Source: Psychrobacter jeotgali (GTDB lineage: Bacteria; Pseudomonadota; Gammaproteobacteria; Pseudomonadales; Moraxellaceae). From it: a DNA stretch of 64,000 nt. Where the stretch lies: NCBI RefSeq assembly GCF_904846315.1, contig NZ_CAJHAF010000001.1:2666001-2730000 (forward strand), given 5' to 3'. The notes under the pieces were generated by a model. That model searched no databases. It had not been told where the DNA came from and saw only the letters and a program-made list of their open reading frames with translations. A program made the translations under genes and the position numbers. Positions 26,532 to 35,633 of the stretch are shown here, in pieces; the stretch's first letter is position 1, and every line of letters starts with the position of its first letter.

Positions 26532-28178
26532 ATGAGTATGTCGTTCGGACTGGCGACCACGCTAACTACTTCGCAAAAACTTACCCCGCAAATGCAGCAG
26601 GCGATTAAGCTGTTGCAACTCTCTAGCCTTGAGCTGGCACAAGAGGTGCAAGCAAAGCTGGATAGTAATCCGCTGCTTGAAAGAGTAGAGGAGGATGAAG
26701 TAGAGATGAGCAATGATGAGCAATTAGGACTAGATACTGCTGAAGCATTAACGCTTGAGATGTGGAATAGCGGCACTGCGCATGAGACCTCTGAAACAGA
26801 ATCGGATGATTACCATGATTATGATACTACGGTTAGCGATAGCTTGGATAAATTGACTCAAGCGGGTATTGATGACAGCGCTATCGATAATCATGCGCTA
26901 GAAGATAGCGTTAACCTTGACGATAGCTTCGGTATCAGCAATTTTGATAACAGCCACTTTGATACCGGCAACTATACCTCCAAAACTAGCAGCAAGGCTA
27001 CTAGCACAGACTATGAGGAGTTTGACAGCTATCAAGGTACTACGCACAGCTCTATTCAGGATTATGTACGTTGGCAGATGAATTTTAAACATTTATCTGA
27101 TACCGATATGCTGATTGCTGATTATCTTATCGAGTCGATGGATGATAGAGGCTTTATTCAGCTCGATATTAATGAGCTATTACAAAGCTTCAATACGATG
27201 GCGAGCTTTTATCAATGGGATAATCAGATTGAGCGCAATGAGATAAAAGCGGTACTGCGCATTATCCAGTCCTGTGATCCGTTAGGGGTAGGGGCAGCTA
27301 ATCTTAGTGAGTGTTTGGCGCTACAACTGGCTAAGCTTGATTCGACTATCGAATACTTCCAGCAGGCAAAAAAACTACTCTCCGCTAGTGAGTATTTGGT
27401 CAGCAATAATATTAAAAAGCTAACAGACGTCACCGGTCTGTCGGCGGCAGATATCGCTCCAGCCCTGCAGCTATTACGAACTTTAGATCCCGCACCTGGG
27501 CAATCATTCCAGAGTAAGCAACCTAATCATAATCAACTGCCAGAGAGTTATGATATTCCAGATGTCTTAGTCAGCCCTGCACCACATGATGAAGAGAGCT
27601 GGCAGGTTCGCCTTAACCCTGAAACCTTGCCAAAATTACGAGTCAATCAAGAGTACGCCAATCTGGTCAAACGCGGTGATGACAGCCCTGATAATCAATA
27701 TCTACGTGAAAACCTGACCGATGCCAGACTGTTTATTCGTAGTATAGAAGAGCGTAACTATAACTTGTTAAAAGTCGCCACCAGTATTATACGTCGTCAG
27801 CAGGACTTTTTGCTGCATGGTGCAACTGCTATGCAGCCACTTATCTTAAAAGATATCGCTGAGGAAGTAGGTCTGCATGAATCCACGGTTTCTCGATTAA
27901 CGACTAGTAAGACGATTCTAACTCCGCAAGGACTATTCTCACTCAAACACTTTTTCTCATCGCATGTCAGTAGTAATGAGGGCGATATATCGTCAACCGC
28001 CATTAGCGCCATGATAAAACAGCTCATCGTTAATGAAGATCCCAAGAAGCCACTATCCGATAGCCGAATACAAGCGTACTTGGGAGAAGAGGGAATTGAT
28101 ATTGCAAGGCGTACCGTTGCCAAGTATCGAGAAGCGATGAATATCGTCTCATCTACTCAGCGCAAACAAAAATACTAG
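26532..28178 (+). CDS. rpoN: RNA polymerase sigma-54 factor
   Basis: RpoN directs transcription from -24/-12 promoters with AAA+ activators. Region I is the Gln/Leu-rich start (LTPQMQQAIKLLQLSSLEL), followed by an acidic linker (residues ~55-170) that is notably long and Asp/Ser-rich. The core-binding domain follows (LADYL...DDRGFI, QSCDPLGVGA), then the HTH (DIAEEVGLHESTVSRLT) and the RpoN box ARRTVAKYRE near the C-terminus. The 548 residues compare with about 477 in E. coli, the difference lying in the acidic linker. hpf follows after 327 bases, the usual neighbour, although the ABC transporter and PTS genes often nearby are absent. Confidence 0.95.
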   Translation: MSMSFGLATTLTTSQKLTPQMQQAIKLLQLSSLELAQEVQAKLDSNPLLERVEEDEVEMSNDEQLGLDTAEALTLEMWNSGTAHETSETESDDYHDYDTTVSDSLDKLTQAGIDDSAIDNHALEDSVNLDDSFGISNFDNSHFDTGNYTSKTSSKATSTDYEEFDSYQGTTHSSIQDYVRWQMNFKHLSDTDMLIADYLIESMDDRGFIQLDINELLQSFNTMASFYQWDNQIERNEIKAVLRIIQSCDPLGVGAANLSECLALQLAKLDSTIEYFQQAKKLLSASEYLVSNNIKKLTDVTGLSAADIAPALQLLRTLDPAPGQSFQSKQPNHNQLPESYDIPDVLVSPAPHDEESWQVRLNPETLPKLRVNQEYANLVKRGDDSPDNQYLRENLTDARLFIRSIEERNYNLLKVATSIIRRQQDFLLHGATAMQPLILKDIAEEVGLHESTVSRLTTSKTILTPQGLFSLKHFFSSHVSSNEGDISSTAISAMIKQLIVNEDPKKPLSDSRIQAYLGEEGIDIARRTVAKYREAMNIVSSTQRKQKY

Positions 28179-28505
28179 CAATAGCTTTGGAAATAAAAAT
28201 AAAAAGTCTCGATTATATATAATTCTGTAAACAACAACAGTGCTATTTACATTTAATTACAATATGCTGTCTTGCTACTATCCGGTTTTCATGACAAATT
28301 AGAAGCATATCAATAGCGAAGATTATAAGCTTATTTATATCAGCAAAAGGTAATGATCAGGGATGCGCAGCCAATGTTGATCAATCAGTATCTGCCTGAA
28401 ATGGGTAATACGGTAAGCTAATAATAAATATTGATAAGGTAAGATGAGAATAGCAAGGCTGCTAGATCATCTGTAGTTATAAGTGATAAATATAAGGACA
28501 ATAAT
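28179..28505. other. Gap between rpoN and hpf
   Basis: AT-rich spacer of 327 bases. I see no gene and no clear terminator or -24/-12 motif. The length suggests that hpf has its own promoter. Confidence 0.5.
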
Positions 28506-28889
28506 ATGAATGTTTCGATTAGTGGTCACCATATCAGCGTTACTGAAGCCATGGATAAAGCAGTTCGCGACAAACTTAGCAAAATTGAACGTCATTTTGA
28601 TCAAATTCAGAGTATCCAAGTGATTTTGTCGCAGCAACATAGTCCTACAAGAGGTGATGGCAGTCAAAAGAATAATAAAGCTGAAGCTATTATGCGAGTT
28701 TCAGGTCAAGAAATGTTCGTCCAAGCGCATGAAGATGATATGTATAAAGCTATTAACGAAATGGCAGATAAACTTGATAGACAAGTTCGCAAATATAAAA
28801 CTCGTCAAGAGCGCAGGAAAACTCAAAGTACTGGGCTTGGTGAGCTTTATGTAGATAATGAGATTGATGAGAGCTTACCAACCACCTAA
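28506..28889 (+). CDS. hpf: Ribosome hibernation promoting factor
   Basis: The 127-residue protein belongs to the HPF/YfiA family that binds the small ribosomal subunit and drives hibernation in stationary phase. The core is MNVSISGHHISVTEAMDKAVRDKLSKIERHF-like, then EAIMRVSGQEMFVQAHEDDMYKAINEMADKLDRQVRKYK. It is the short form with an added ~25-residue acidic tail, and lacks the long-HPF dimerisation domain. AAGGAC lies 8 bases before the ATG. Confidence 0.93.
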   Translation: MNVSISGHHISVTEAMDKAVRDKLSKIERHFDQIQSIQVILSQQHSPTRGDGSQKNNKAEAIMRVSGQEMFVQAHEDDMYKAINEMADKLDRQVRKYKTRQERRKTQSTGLGELYVDNEIDESLPTT

Positions 28890-29200
28890 TAAAGTTGGTA
28901 GATCAATAGTAGTATAGACTCGTTTAACAGTAGCTATAACTTCTCAAATCTAGTTCAATAAGAACCAGTAGCAGTCTAAATCACAAGTGTTAAGCTTTGA
29001 CTGGTTTGGTAGTGGTGGTGATTAATAACAATTATGATAATAAAATTAATTTTCACTATACTGAACCAGTCAAACTATCTCGATTTTACTTGAGGGGTCA
29101 TTAACTGCAGAATCTAGCTTCAACAATGGAAAAAAGCCCTTAACGTAGCTAACGTTAAGGGCTTTTTAGTAAGTAAGTGTTTAAAATACTCACTCATTTA
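28890..29200. other. Gap between hpf and the ThiS-like gene (convergent)
   Basis: No gene is seen. A strong bidirectional terminator (29131-29167) occupies the right side; the rest is AT-rich. Confidence 0.6.
29131..29167. terminator. Bidirectional terminator
   Basis: A perfect 15-bp stem (29131-29145 with 29153-29167) begins with A5 and ends with T5, so it can stop hpf on the plus strand and the ThiS-like transcript on the minus strand. Confidence 0.9.
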
Positions 29201-29410
29201 TCAATCAACAAGCCTATCTTTGGTGTCCTGTACCACTTCTATTCTCATGCCCTCAACGATCTGTAATTGGCGCAGATCATCTTTAGCAATAACCTTACCA
29301 TCAACCTCAACAGCATAGCGGCCTTGACTTAAGCCCAACTCATTAACGACTAATTGCACGGTTTGATGAGTGGTTTGCATGTGCTTGCCGTTGACACTAA
29401 TCATACTCAT
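29201..29410 (-). CDS. thiS: ThiS-like ubiquitin-fold protein lacking the C-terminal Gly-Gly
   Basis: The 69-residue product has the beta-grasp pattern of ThiS: MISVNGKHM, a helix VQLVVNELGL, RYAVEVDGKVIAKDD, and EGMRIEVV. ThiS carries sulphur as a C-terminal thiocarboxylate on Gly-Gly for thiazole synthesis. Here the chain ends QDTKDRLVD, with no Gly-Gly in this frame or in the shifted frames near the end. thiG is not adjacent. The start has AAGGAG 7 bases upstream and the gene is downstream of the DUF423 gene, so it looks expressed. It may be a ThiS relative with another role, or a degenerate copy; the symbol reflects similarity only. Confidence 0.65.
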   Translation of the reverse strand: MSMISVNGKHMQTTHQTVQLVVNELGLSQGRYAVEVDGKVIAKDDLRQLQIVEGMRIEVVQDTKDRLVD

Positions 29411-29470
29411 AAAACGACTCCTTGTTAGTTATGATACTTCTGTCCATCCTCTAATCTATCTCTACATTAA

Positions 29471-29842
29471 TCAGTGGGAGCCTAGCCGAAAAGCGGTTAT
29501 AGCTAGCCACAACCAACCTGCTATCATTAGCACGCCACCGATAGGAGTTATCGCCCCAAACCAGCGCGGTGCGCCTAAGGTCATTGCGTATAAGCTGCCT
29601 GCAAAGATAAGTATTCCTATTTGCAATAACCAAGCACTGGTCTGAGCTATAAGATTGAAACGAATTAATAATCCAACCAATAATAACCCAAGGCCATGCA
29701 CAAACAGATATAGGGTTGCTGTCTGCCACCATTCAAGCTGTTGGGCGCTAGCGACATTTTTGAGGCCGTGAGCTCCAAAAGCCCCTAATGCAACGGCTAT
29801 AGCCATATTAATAGCGGCAATACCTATCCAGTTCACCATCAT
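29471..29842 (-). CDS. DUF423 family inner-membrane protein (YgdD-like)
   Basis: The 123-residue protein has four hydrophobic segments and the family pattern ALGAFGAHGLKN near the N-terminus, ATLYLFVHGLGLLLVG in the second helix and LGAPRWFGAITPIGGVLMIAGW towards the end. DUF423/YgdD proteins are small inner-membrane proteins of unknown function. It ends 60 bases before the ThiS-like gene and shares its strand, so the two may form an operon. Confidence 0.88.
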   Translation of the reverse strand: MMVNWIGIAAINMAIAVALGAFGAHGLKNVASAQQLEWWQTATLYLFVHGLGLLLVGLLIRFNLIAQTSAWLLQIGILIFAGSLYAMTLGAPRWFGAITPIGGVLMIAGWLWLAITAFRLGSH

Positions 29843-29967
29843 TTTATAACCTTGGTTAATGACTTTTAATAAAATAGCAGCAAATGAGATCTATTTTCTA
29901 AAGCGCTCCTTTAAATGGAGCTATGTTTTTTAAATCAAGCTACATCCTAAAGTGTGCTCTTTAGCAA

Positions 29968-30996
29968 CTATTGAATATCATCCGGTAACACCACACTGTC
30001 AATAGTCATGGCATCACGGATTTTATCCATAGCGTTTTTCTCGATTTGACGTACCCGCTCTGCAGAAATAGAATAAACCGCTGCCAACTCATGTAAGGTA
30101 GATTTTTGCTCAGTTAACCAGCGCTGCTCAACGATATCACGCGAACGATCATCCAAGGTATCCATTGCTGCTATTAGGGCAGAGGAATTGCTCTCCTCCC
30201 AGTCAGACTCTTCTACCATCTCAGCAGGATCGATACCGTCTTCTAAGAATAACTGCGGCGCATAACGGCCATCATCATCATCGCTTGATTGTGCTTCAAA
30301 AGAGGCATCATAAGAGGTCAAACGTGATTCCATCTCAAGCACTTGCTTACGAGTGACATTGAGGTCTTTAGCAATAGCATCAGCCTCTTCTAAAGTCAGC
30401 TGGTTATTGGTCTTTTTTAGGCTGCGTAAATTAAAGAATAGTTTACGGTGCGCTTTAGTGGTGGCGACCTTAACAATGCGCCAGTTACGAATAACAAACT
30501 CATGAATTTCAGCTTTAATCCAATGTACCGCAAACGATACTAAACGTACGCCTTTATTAGGATCAAAGCGTTTGACCGCTTTCATTAGTCCCAAATTACC
30601 TTCTTGGATAAGATCGGCTTGCGGCAATCCATAACCTGAATAGCTACGGGCAATATGAATCACAAAGCGCAGATGCGACATAACCAGCAAGCGTGCAGCC
30701 TCTACATCGCCTTCATCATAGTATCGATGCGCTAATTCCTGCTCTTGAGTCGGAGTCAAAATCGGAATCTGATGCACCGTATTGATATAAGCACCAACGT
30801 TAACCCCAGGCGCAGACAAATGCGTAGGCATTGCGGGTACTAAATCACGCGTACTGGTCTCTTCAAGTAAACTGGCATCATAAGGCGGGCGCTTAGATGC
30901 AGCTTCAAGTGCTGCTTCGCGAGCGGCGTTCTTTTCAGTATTAGCGCTATTTTTCGGTGTTTTTCTCGCTTTCGGCGAGTCACTAGAAGTAGCCAT
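29968..30996 (-). CDS. rpoH: RNA polymerase sigma-32 (heat-shock) factor
   Basis: RpoH directs heat-shock transcription. After a ~65-residue charged extension (KARKTPKNSANTEKNAA) come regions 1.2-2.4 with LTPTQEQELAHRYYDEGD, SHLRFVIHIARSYSGYGLPQADLIQEGNLGLMKAVKRFDP and RLVSFAVHWIKAEIHEFVIRNWRIVK, then the region-C-like RKLFFNLRS and the HTH of region 4 (ISAERVRQIEKNAM). The frame extends to an ATG at 31026, but the ATG at 30996 (MATSSDSPK) has AAGG upstream and is preferred, giving 342 residues against 284 in E. coli. The extra N-terminal part is unusual but contains no extra domain. Confidence 0.93.
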   Translation of the reverse strand: MATSSDSPKARKTPKNSANTEKNAAREAALEAASKRPPYDASLLEETSTRDLVPAMPTHLSAPGVNVGAYINTVHQIPILTPTQEQELAHRYYDEGDVEAARLLVMSHLRFVIHIARSYSGYGLPQADLIQEGNLGLMKAVKRFDPNKGVRLVSFAVHWIKAEIHEFVIRNWRIVKVATTKAHRKLFFNLRSLKKTNNQLTLEEADAIAKDLNVTRKQVLEMESRLTSYDASFEAQSSDDDDGRYAPQLFLEDGIDPAEMVEESDWEESNSSALIAAMDTLDDRSRDIVEQRWLTEQKSTLHELAAVYSISAERVRQIEKNAMDKIRDAMTIDSVVLPDDIQ

Positions 30997-31090
30997 ATCC
31001 TTGACCTTAATCAAATAATTAAACAAATTTTAAGTTAACAAATAGGAAATCAAATATTTTCATTACTCTAATTGTAAAGGATAGCAGCGT

Positions 31091-31576
31091 TTAGTTGCTA
31101 TCAGTTTTAGTAATGATGAAGTGAAATATTGTATCAGTAGCGCTTTGGCTATTATCACTTATAGAAGTGCTATCGGTTGCTTGATTGACTAATAATAGCA
31201 GGGTTTCAGCATTAGGATTTTGCCTAGTTTGGGCACAAAATGCAGTGATATCCGCTTGCGAGTTAGGATCAGTTGCCACTACGTATAAAGCTTCATTTGC
31301 ATTTACCTCTCGCAAGGCTACCTTAGTCTTTAATAATGGCATCGGACAGGCCAAGCCTCGTCCATCCACAATCTTTTTAATCATTACCTGAGCTTTATAG
31401 TCAGCTTTGGTGCTGCTGATCTGCGCTGCACTTACTTGTAAATTATCAATAGCGTGCACTGGCAACAAATTTAATAAAGTAGAAATGGTTTGTTGTTCAG
31501 TATTCGATAAAGCTGGTGATAAATAAAAGGGATAAGGCATATCTGTACTAGCCGTTAAATGGTTATCATTAGACAT
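31091..31576 (-). CDS. TusA/SirA-like sulphurtransferase with N-terminal extension
   Basis: Residues ~65-145 form a TusA-like domain with VDGRGLACPMPLLKTKVAL; the Cys-Pro-x-Pro is the persulphide-carrying motif of this family (sulphur relay for tRNA thiolation and cofactors). It is preceded by ~65 residues without a recognised domain (PYPFYLSPALSNTEQQ...) and followed by a Ser/Thr/Asp-rich tail. TusA itself has only ~80 residues. I chose the ATG at 31576 because AAGGTG lies 6 bases upstream; the frame continues to 31621. The partner proteins TusB-E are not seen nearby. Confidence 0.75.
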   Translation of the reverse strand: MSNDNHLTASTDMPYPFYLSPALSNTEQQTISTLLNLLPVHAIDNLQVSAAQISSTKADYKAQVMIKKIVDGRGLACPMPLLKTKVALREVNANEALYVVATDPNSQADITAFCAQTRQNPNAETLLLLVNQATDSTSISDNSQSATDTIFHFIITKTDSN

Positions 31577-31871
31577 AAATAACACCTTAATATATGGACT
31601 CTTAACCTTTAATAGCATCATAAATAGTAGACAGATGAGTATTTAGGATAGAAGCGTTACTGACCTGATATTATAACAAATCAATGCTTAGCAATTGCAG
31701 CTGTTTGTGAGGAGCGTTAAGAAGACTGTCTTTAGTTTAATTAATGGTAAAAACATGTGTTGCACAAAAGTGACGCCAGTCTAGATATTAGTAGCCTATA
31801 CGACACTAGAATTGACCTTAAGTAGACAAGCTCGTATAGTCGATATGACGTTATGATTAATCATATAGGAT

Positions 31872-33614
31872 ATGCTCTTGCATCAGTCTAATAGAAAATC
31901 AGTAGCCAAATACTTAGTCAATAATCAGCTTAATTATGAGCTAAGCAAGCCCAAATCGTATCTATGCTATCAGCAAAACAGGCCGCTAGCTAGGCGGCTG
32001 GGCGCTGGATTTATGATAGCTATAATGATGAGTAGCAGCTATGCAGAAACTGCAGCCAACTTGTCAAAAACAAACTTATCACAGCCGGCAGCGCTGATGT
32101 CAAACCCAACCTCTACTAATTATAGTTCATGGGGTGGATCAAGTTTACAGGGCTCATGGCAGCCGTCAACAGACTTAAATGAGCTGGATCTTCCTAATCT
32201 ACGAGGACAAGGACTGAGCTTTGATGAGCAATATCAAAATAAGTTACTGGGGGCCTGGTCTTTACAAAATATAAATAAGAGCGCCAAGATGGAGCATGAC
32301 CCTTGGATTCAAGAAACCCTGAAAAATATGACTTGGCGATTGAATGCCCAAGCACGGCAACAGGCTCCTTTGGCGCTGGTTATTATTGACAATCCTAGTA
32401 TTAACGCTTTTGCGGCACCGGGCGGAGTAATTGGCTTGAACACCGGTACGATATTGGCTGCTAATAGTATGGATGAGCTGGCAAGCGTAGTAGCTCACGA
32501 AGTGGCGCATATCAGTCAGCGTCATTATGAAAGCGGTGCTGATGAGCGTAAAAAAGCCTTACTAATGCAAATAGGCGGGATGCTAGCTGCTATCGCCGCT
32601 TCTGCTGTCGATGGTGACGCCGCCGCTGCAGTGATGGCAGGTAGCCAAACGGCAACCATGAATAGCAGTATGGCTTTTAGTCGGAGTAACGAGCGTGAAG
32701 CTGATCGGGTAGGGATGCAAATTATGAATCAAGCGGGCTATAATCCGCGCGCTATGCCCAGCTTCTTTGCGACCATGGATCAAAAAACTCAGCTTAACCA
32801 AGTTGAAAATCGGTTTCTACCTAGTTTTGTGCGCTCGCATCCGCTTAGTAATGAGCGTTTGAGTGAATCTCAAAGCCGCGCCCAGCGTTATCCAGCGCTC
32901 TCACTTGCACAGCAGCAGCGTCATCAAGCATTGTTCGATTTACTGTATTGGCGAGTACAGAGCACCGGTAAACATGCCTCGCAGACCGCATTAACTAGCG
33001 CTGCTAAGCGAAGCTTGGGCGCAAAAATTGCACTCATGCATTGGTACGGCGAACAGCAACGCTTCGATGAGGCGAATGCGCTCATGTCTGAGCTGTCGGC
33101 GTTAGCGCCGGCACAGGTACAAGCGTTAGAACCTTTATTGTCTATTACTTATAGTCAGATACTTAGTGAGCAAAACAAATGGCAACAGGCCGCTGAAATA
33201 CTAGCTCGTCAGCAGCGCTTATACCCCGAGCGCCGTGACTTGCGTCTTTATCTTGCCGAAGCATTAACCAATAACAATCAGCCCACTCAAGCACAAGCAC
33301 TGCTAAAACCTTTGACCGAGCAGCAGCCTAGCGATCGCTATGCATGGCAAAGTTTGCAACTGGCGAATGAGAAAATAGCTAAGACTACCACTTCAGCTAC
33401 GCTGGCAAATATCGCTACTATCAATGCGCTGCGTTACCGTAGTCATGACCAGTTATGGAGTGGACGTTACGATAGTGCGCTGACTTCATTAGCCCAGGCT
33501 AAGCAGCTTATTAACAACCTGCCAGCGTCACAGGGCAGTAGTACTACGCCACTATTGGCGAGTGTAAACCAAGAAATCAACGCTGTAAAAACCGCCAAAG
33601 ACTTCAAGCCCTAG
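31872..33614 (+). CDS. M48 family metalloprotease with TPR-like C-terminus (BepA-like)
   Basis: The 580-residue protein has a signal-like segment (LGAGFMIAIMMSSSYAETAA, ~45-64), then an M48 peptidase domain with the zinc motif HEVAH at ~209-213 and a third ligand Glu in SNEREADRVGM (~275), and from ~340 a helical repeat region of the TPR type (EQNKWQQAAEILARQQRLYPERRDLRLYLAEAL). This is the layout of BepA, a periplasmic chaperone-protease that assists outer-membrane protein assembly, including LptD. The signal lies far from the first Met, so the true start could be later; no well-placed binding site was found. Confidence 0.87.
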   Translation: MLLHQSNRKSVAKYLVNNQLNYELSKPKSYLCYQQNRPLARRLGAGFMIAIMMSSSYAETAANLSKTNLSQPAALMSNPTSTNYSSWGGSSLQGSWQPSTDLNELDLPNLRGQGLSFDEQYQNKLLGAWSLQNINKSAKMEHDPWIQETLKNMTWRLNAQARQQAPLALVIIDNPSINAFAAPGGVIGLNTGTILAANSMDELASVVAHEVAHISQRHYESGADERKKALLMQIGGMLAAIAASAVDGDAAAAVMAGSQTATMNSSMAFSRSNEREADRVGMQIMNQAGYNPRAMPSFFATMDQKTQLNQVENRFLPSFVRSHPLSNERLSESQSRAQRYPALSLAQQQRHQALFDLLYWRVQSTGKHASQTALTSAAKRSLGAKIALMHWYGEQQRFDEANALMSELSALAPAQVQALEPLLSITYSQILSEQNKWQQAAEILARQQRLYPERRDLRLYLAEALTNNNQPTQAQALLKPLTEQQPSDRYAWQSLQLANEKIAKTTTSATLANIATINALRYRSHDQLWSGRYDSALTSLAQAKQLINNLPASQGSSTTPLLASVNQEINAVKTAKDFKP

Positions 33615-33626
33615 GCGGTGGTTTTA
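33591..33626. terminator. Probable terminator overlapping the M48 gene stop
   Basis: ACCGCC (33591-33596) and GGCGGT (33614-33619) pair across the stop codon, with an A-run before and TTTTA after. It may serve both convergent genes. Confidence 0.45.
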
Positions 33627-33658
33627 TAGGTTAATAAATGAGATCCATTAACTGCTAT

Positions 33659-34108
33659 TTAACCTTGTAAAGCCTCTTTTACCAGCTTGGAGATTACCGC
33701 AGGATCAGCACGTCCCGCTGTTTTGCTCTTAAGCGCGCCCATCACACTACCCATATCACGCATGGAGGTTGCTCCTTGTTCAGCAACCTCAGCATTGACC
33801 AAAGCTGCCAGCTCATCATCATCCATCTGCTTGGGCATGAATTCATTGATGATATCAATCTCGAACTGCTCTTTGGTTGCTAAATCTTCACGGCCATTTT
33901 CGGTAAAGATAGCCAAAGACTCTTGACGCTGTTTGAGCTGCTTTTGTAATACGTCTAATACACCAGCATCATCTAGCTCAACTTTACGATCAAGCTCAAT
34001 TTGTTTGATAACGGATTGCACGTTGCGCAGGACTTTCACACGCTCAAGCTCACGTGCTTTCATAGATGTTTTGATACTATCGGCTAGATTTTGTTTGAGG
34101 TTACTCAT
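33659..34108 (-). CDS. yqeY: GatB/YqeY domain protein
   Basis: The 149-residue protein matches the YqeY family: MKARELERVKVLRNVQSVIKQIELD, KQLKQRQESLAIFTENGREDLATKEQFEIDIINEFMPKQ-like core and MGSVMGALKSKTAGRADPAVISKLVKEAL at the end. The fold is that of the tail domain of amidotransferase subunit GatB, which binds tRNA; the free-standing protein's role is unclear. It follows rpsU on the same strand, the conserved rpsU-yqeY pairing in proteobacteria, although here a terminator stands between them. Confidence 0.93.
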   Translation of the reverse strand: MSNLKQNLADSIKTSMKARELERVKVLRNVQSVIKQIELDRKVELDDAGVLDVLQKQLKQRQESLAIFTENGREDLATKEQFEIDIINEFMPKQMDDDELAALVNAEVAEQGATSMRDMGSVMGALKSKTAGRADPAVISKLVKEALQG

Positions 34109-34430
34109 AGCTTTTATTATTCCTTATAAAATTAGAGGGTTGTGGCAAAGTTGATATAGTAAATAATATTGAAAAGTGTAGCATAAAAAACGCCACTGAT
34201 ATCATTAGATAGCAGTGGCGCTGGTATATCAGGCGTAGAATAGTTTTACAGTAATTCTAAATAACGACTTTCAGCAGTAACGTTTAAAAGTAGTAACCTT
34301 AAATACTTAAATTATGAATGGATACAGTAATCATTCATTCAAGGCCAGTCATTTATTTATCTGTGTATCACAGCTACTAAAGCACATATAACAAAATTAG
34401 ATTATATGCTGAAGCTTACTGAGAAATATA
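34109..34430. other. Gap between rpsU and yqeY
   Basis: This 322-base spacer holds the rpsU terminator (34185-34220) and otherwise AT-rich sequence without a gene. Confidence 0.6.
34185..34220 (-). terminator. Terminator downstream of rpsU
   Basis: CGCCACTG (34191-34198) and CAGTGGCG (34213-34220) pair perfectly and are followed on the minus strand by six T (the A-run 34185-34190). It lies about 210 bases after rpsU and would separate it from yqeY. Confidence 0.8.
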
Positions 34431-34646
34431 TTAGTACTTACGCGTAGTACGGATAGTATCGCGTTGTAGTTTTTTCTTATAACGCTTAACGGCAGCTGCT
34501 TTTTTGCGCTTACGCTCTTGCGTTGGCTTTTCATAAAATTCACGCTTACGCACGTCTGATAGGACGCCGGCTTTTTCACAAGCACGCTTAAAACGGCGGA
34601 TAGCAATATCAACTGGTTCGTTCTCTTTAACCTTAACTGAAGGCAT
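34431..34646 (-). CDS. rpsU: 30S ribosomal protein S21
   Basis: The 71-residue basic protein starts [20 protein letters not shown] and ends in [23 protein letters not shown] sequence, the classic S21 sequence; S21 helps the 30S subunit select initiation sites. AAGGAG precedes the ATG. A possible promoter lies 50-75 bases upstream. It is separate from dnaG and rpoD, its partners in E. coli. Confidence 0.97.
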   Translation of the reverse strand: MPSVKVKENEPVDIAIRRFKRACEKAGVLSDVRKREFYEKPTQERKRKKAAAVKRYKKKLQRDTIRTTRKY

Positions 34647-35051
34647 GAAGACTCCTTAATGAGGATGAGATTAAAAGACATTAGTTTGGCTGTATAGTAG
34701 TATTTAGCCGTAATATCTCAAGATTACAGGCATCAGCTCAAACTAGGATAAGCTTGCGCTATAGCACAAGGGCGAGTATTCTACTAAAAAATGTGAGTAA
34801 AGTCAAGGTCTTTAGCTGAGTGGCTTTACATTATTCGTGCTATACATTTATAGCTCTTATACTAAAATTTGTACTAAGATAGTCACTATTACCGTCAATA
34901 AAAATGTAATAACAGGGTACAAAAAAGCCATACGGCTTGTACGTATTAATATGGGTTTATGCTATTATAATTTCAATACGGCCCTACTCTATAACCATAA
35001 GTTTTCGATGTTTTTATACCGACTTTACTAAGCAAGAAATAAGGATGAAAT
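34647..35051. other. Divergent gap between rpsU and the cytochrome c gene
   Basis: About 400 bases. The left side holds the rpsU promoter and a near-palindrome (CTTGCGCTATAGCACAAG, 34753-34770). The frame 34837-35031 has an odd composition (Tyr, Asn, Ile, Lys) with no family character and is not accepted as a gene. Confidence 0.5.
34694..34721 (-). promoter_or_regulatory. Possible sigma-70 promoter of rpsU
   Basis: On the minus strand TTGAGA (34716-34721) and TACTAT (34694-34699) are 16 bp apart, which gives a leader of about 40 bases before the rpsU start. Confidence 0.45.
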
Positions 35052-35606
35052 ATGAAAAAAGCGATAGCAACAACTTCATACCGTACTGCATTAGGACTAG
35101 CAATAGCTGTTAGTTTAAGTATGGGAATCAGTGGTTGTAGTAGTGATGAGAGTAAGTCAGACGAAGTGAAGGCAGTAGATCGGGTTGACGATGCTAGTGA
35201 GCAAGCACGGGCGAATGCTCCTGAGCCTGAAGACCAAGGGTTTGCAGAAACCACACCGGTACCAACCGCTGAAACCGCCAATATGGATGAAGCCGTTAAT
35301 GTAACGGACAATAGCGTAGAAGCAGAAAGTGCAGCGGTTGATACGGCTGAAACTGAAGCTATTAGTGCCAATACAGGCGTACAAATCTATGAGCAAAAAT
35401 GTAAAATGTGTCATGATAGCGGTTTATTAAATGCGCCAATATACGGTGATAAAGCCTCTTGGGAACCACGTCTTGGTAAAGGTTTAGACACTTTGACTAT
35501 GCATTCAGCTGAAGGCTTTAATCAAATGCCAGCCCAAGCGTTTGGTGGCACCACCGAAGCAGAAGTCCGCGCAGCAGTCGAATATATGGTTGATGCCGTT
35601 AGTTAA
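35052..35606 (+). CDS. Cytochrome c5-like lipoprotein
   Basis: The 184-residue protein has a lipoprotein signal (MGISGC, Cys at ~residue 29), then a ~75-residue acidic, Ala/Glu/Thr-rich linker, and a C-terminal class I cytochrome c domain from ~residue 112 with CKMCH as heme-binding site and a Met ligand in FNQMPAQAFGG. It should be a membrane-anchored periplasmic electron carrier, with the linker acting as a tether. It is a single gene ended by a strong terminator; its redox partner is unknown. Confidence 0.87.
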   Translation: MKKAIATTSYRTALGLAIAVSLSMGISGCSSDESKSDEVKAVDRVDDASEQARANAPEPEDQGFAETTPVPTAETANMDEAVNVTDNSVEAESAAVDTAETEAISANTGVQIYEQKCKMCHDSGLLNAPIYGDKASWEPRLGKGLDTLTMHSAEGFNQMPAQAFGGTTEAEVRAAVEYMVDAVS

Positions 35607-35633
35607 TGATAGTGATTGAAATTTGTTAGACTA

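Noticed and set aside
26387-26776. Ser-rich minus-strand frame over the start of rpoN
   Set aside because: It is antisense to well-conserved rpoN region I and its composition is that of a reversed acidic/Gln-rich gene.
34837-35031. 64-codon frame before the cytochrome c gene
   Set aside because: Tyr/Asn/Ile/Lys-rich composition typical of AT-rich non-coding DNA, and no family signal.
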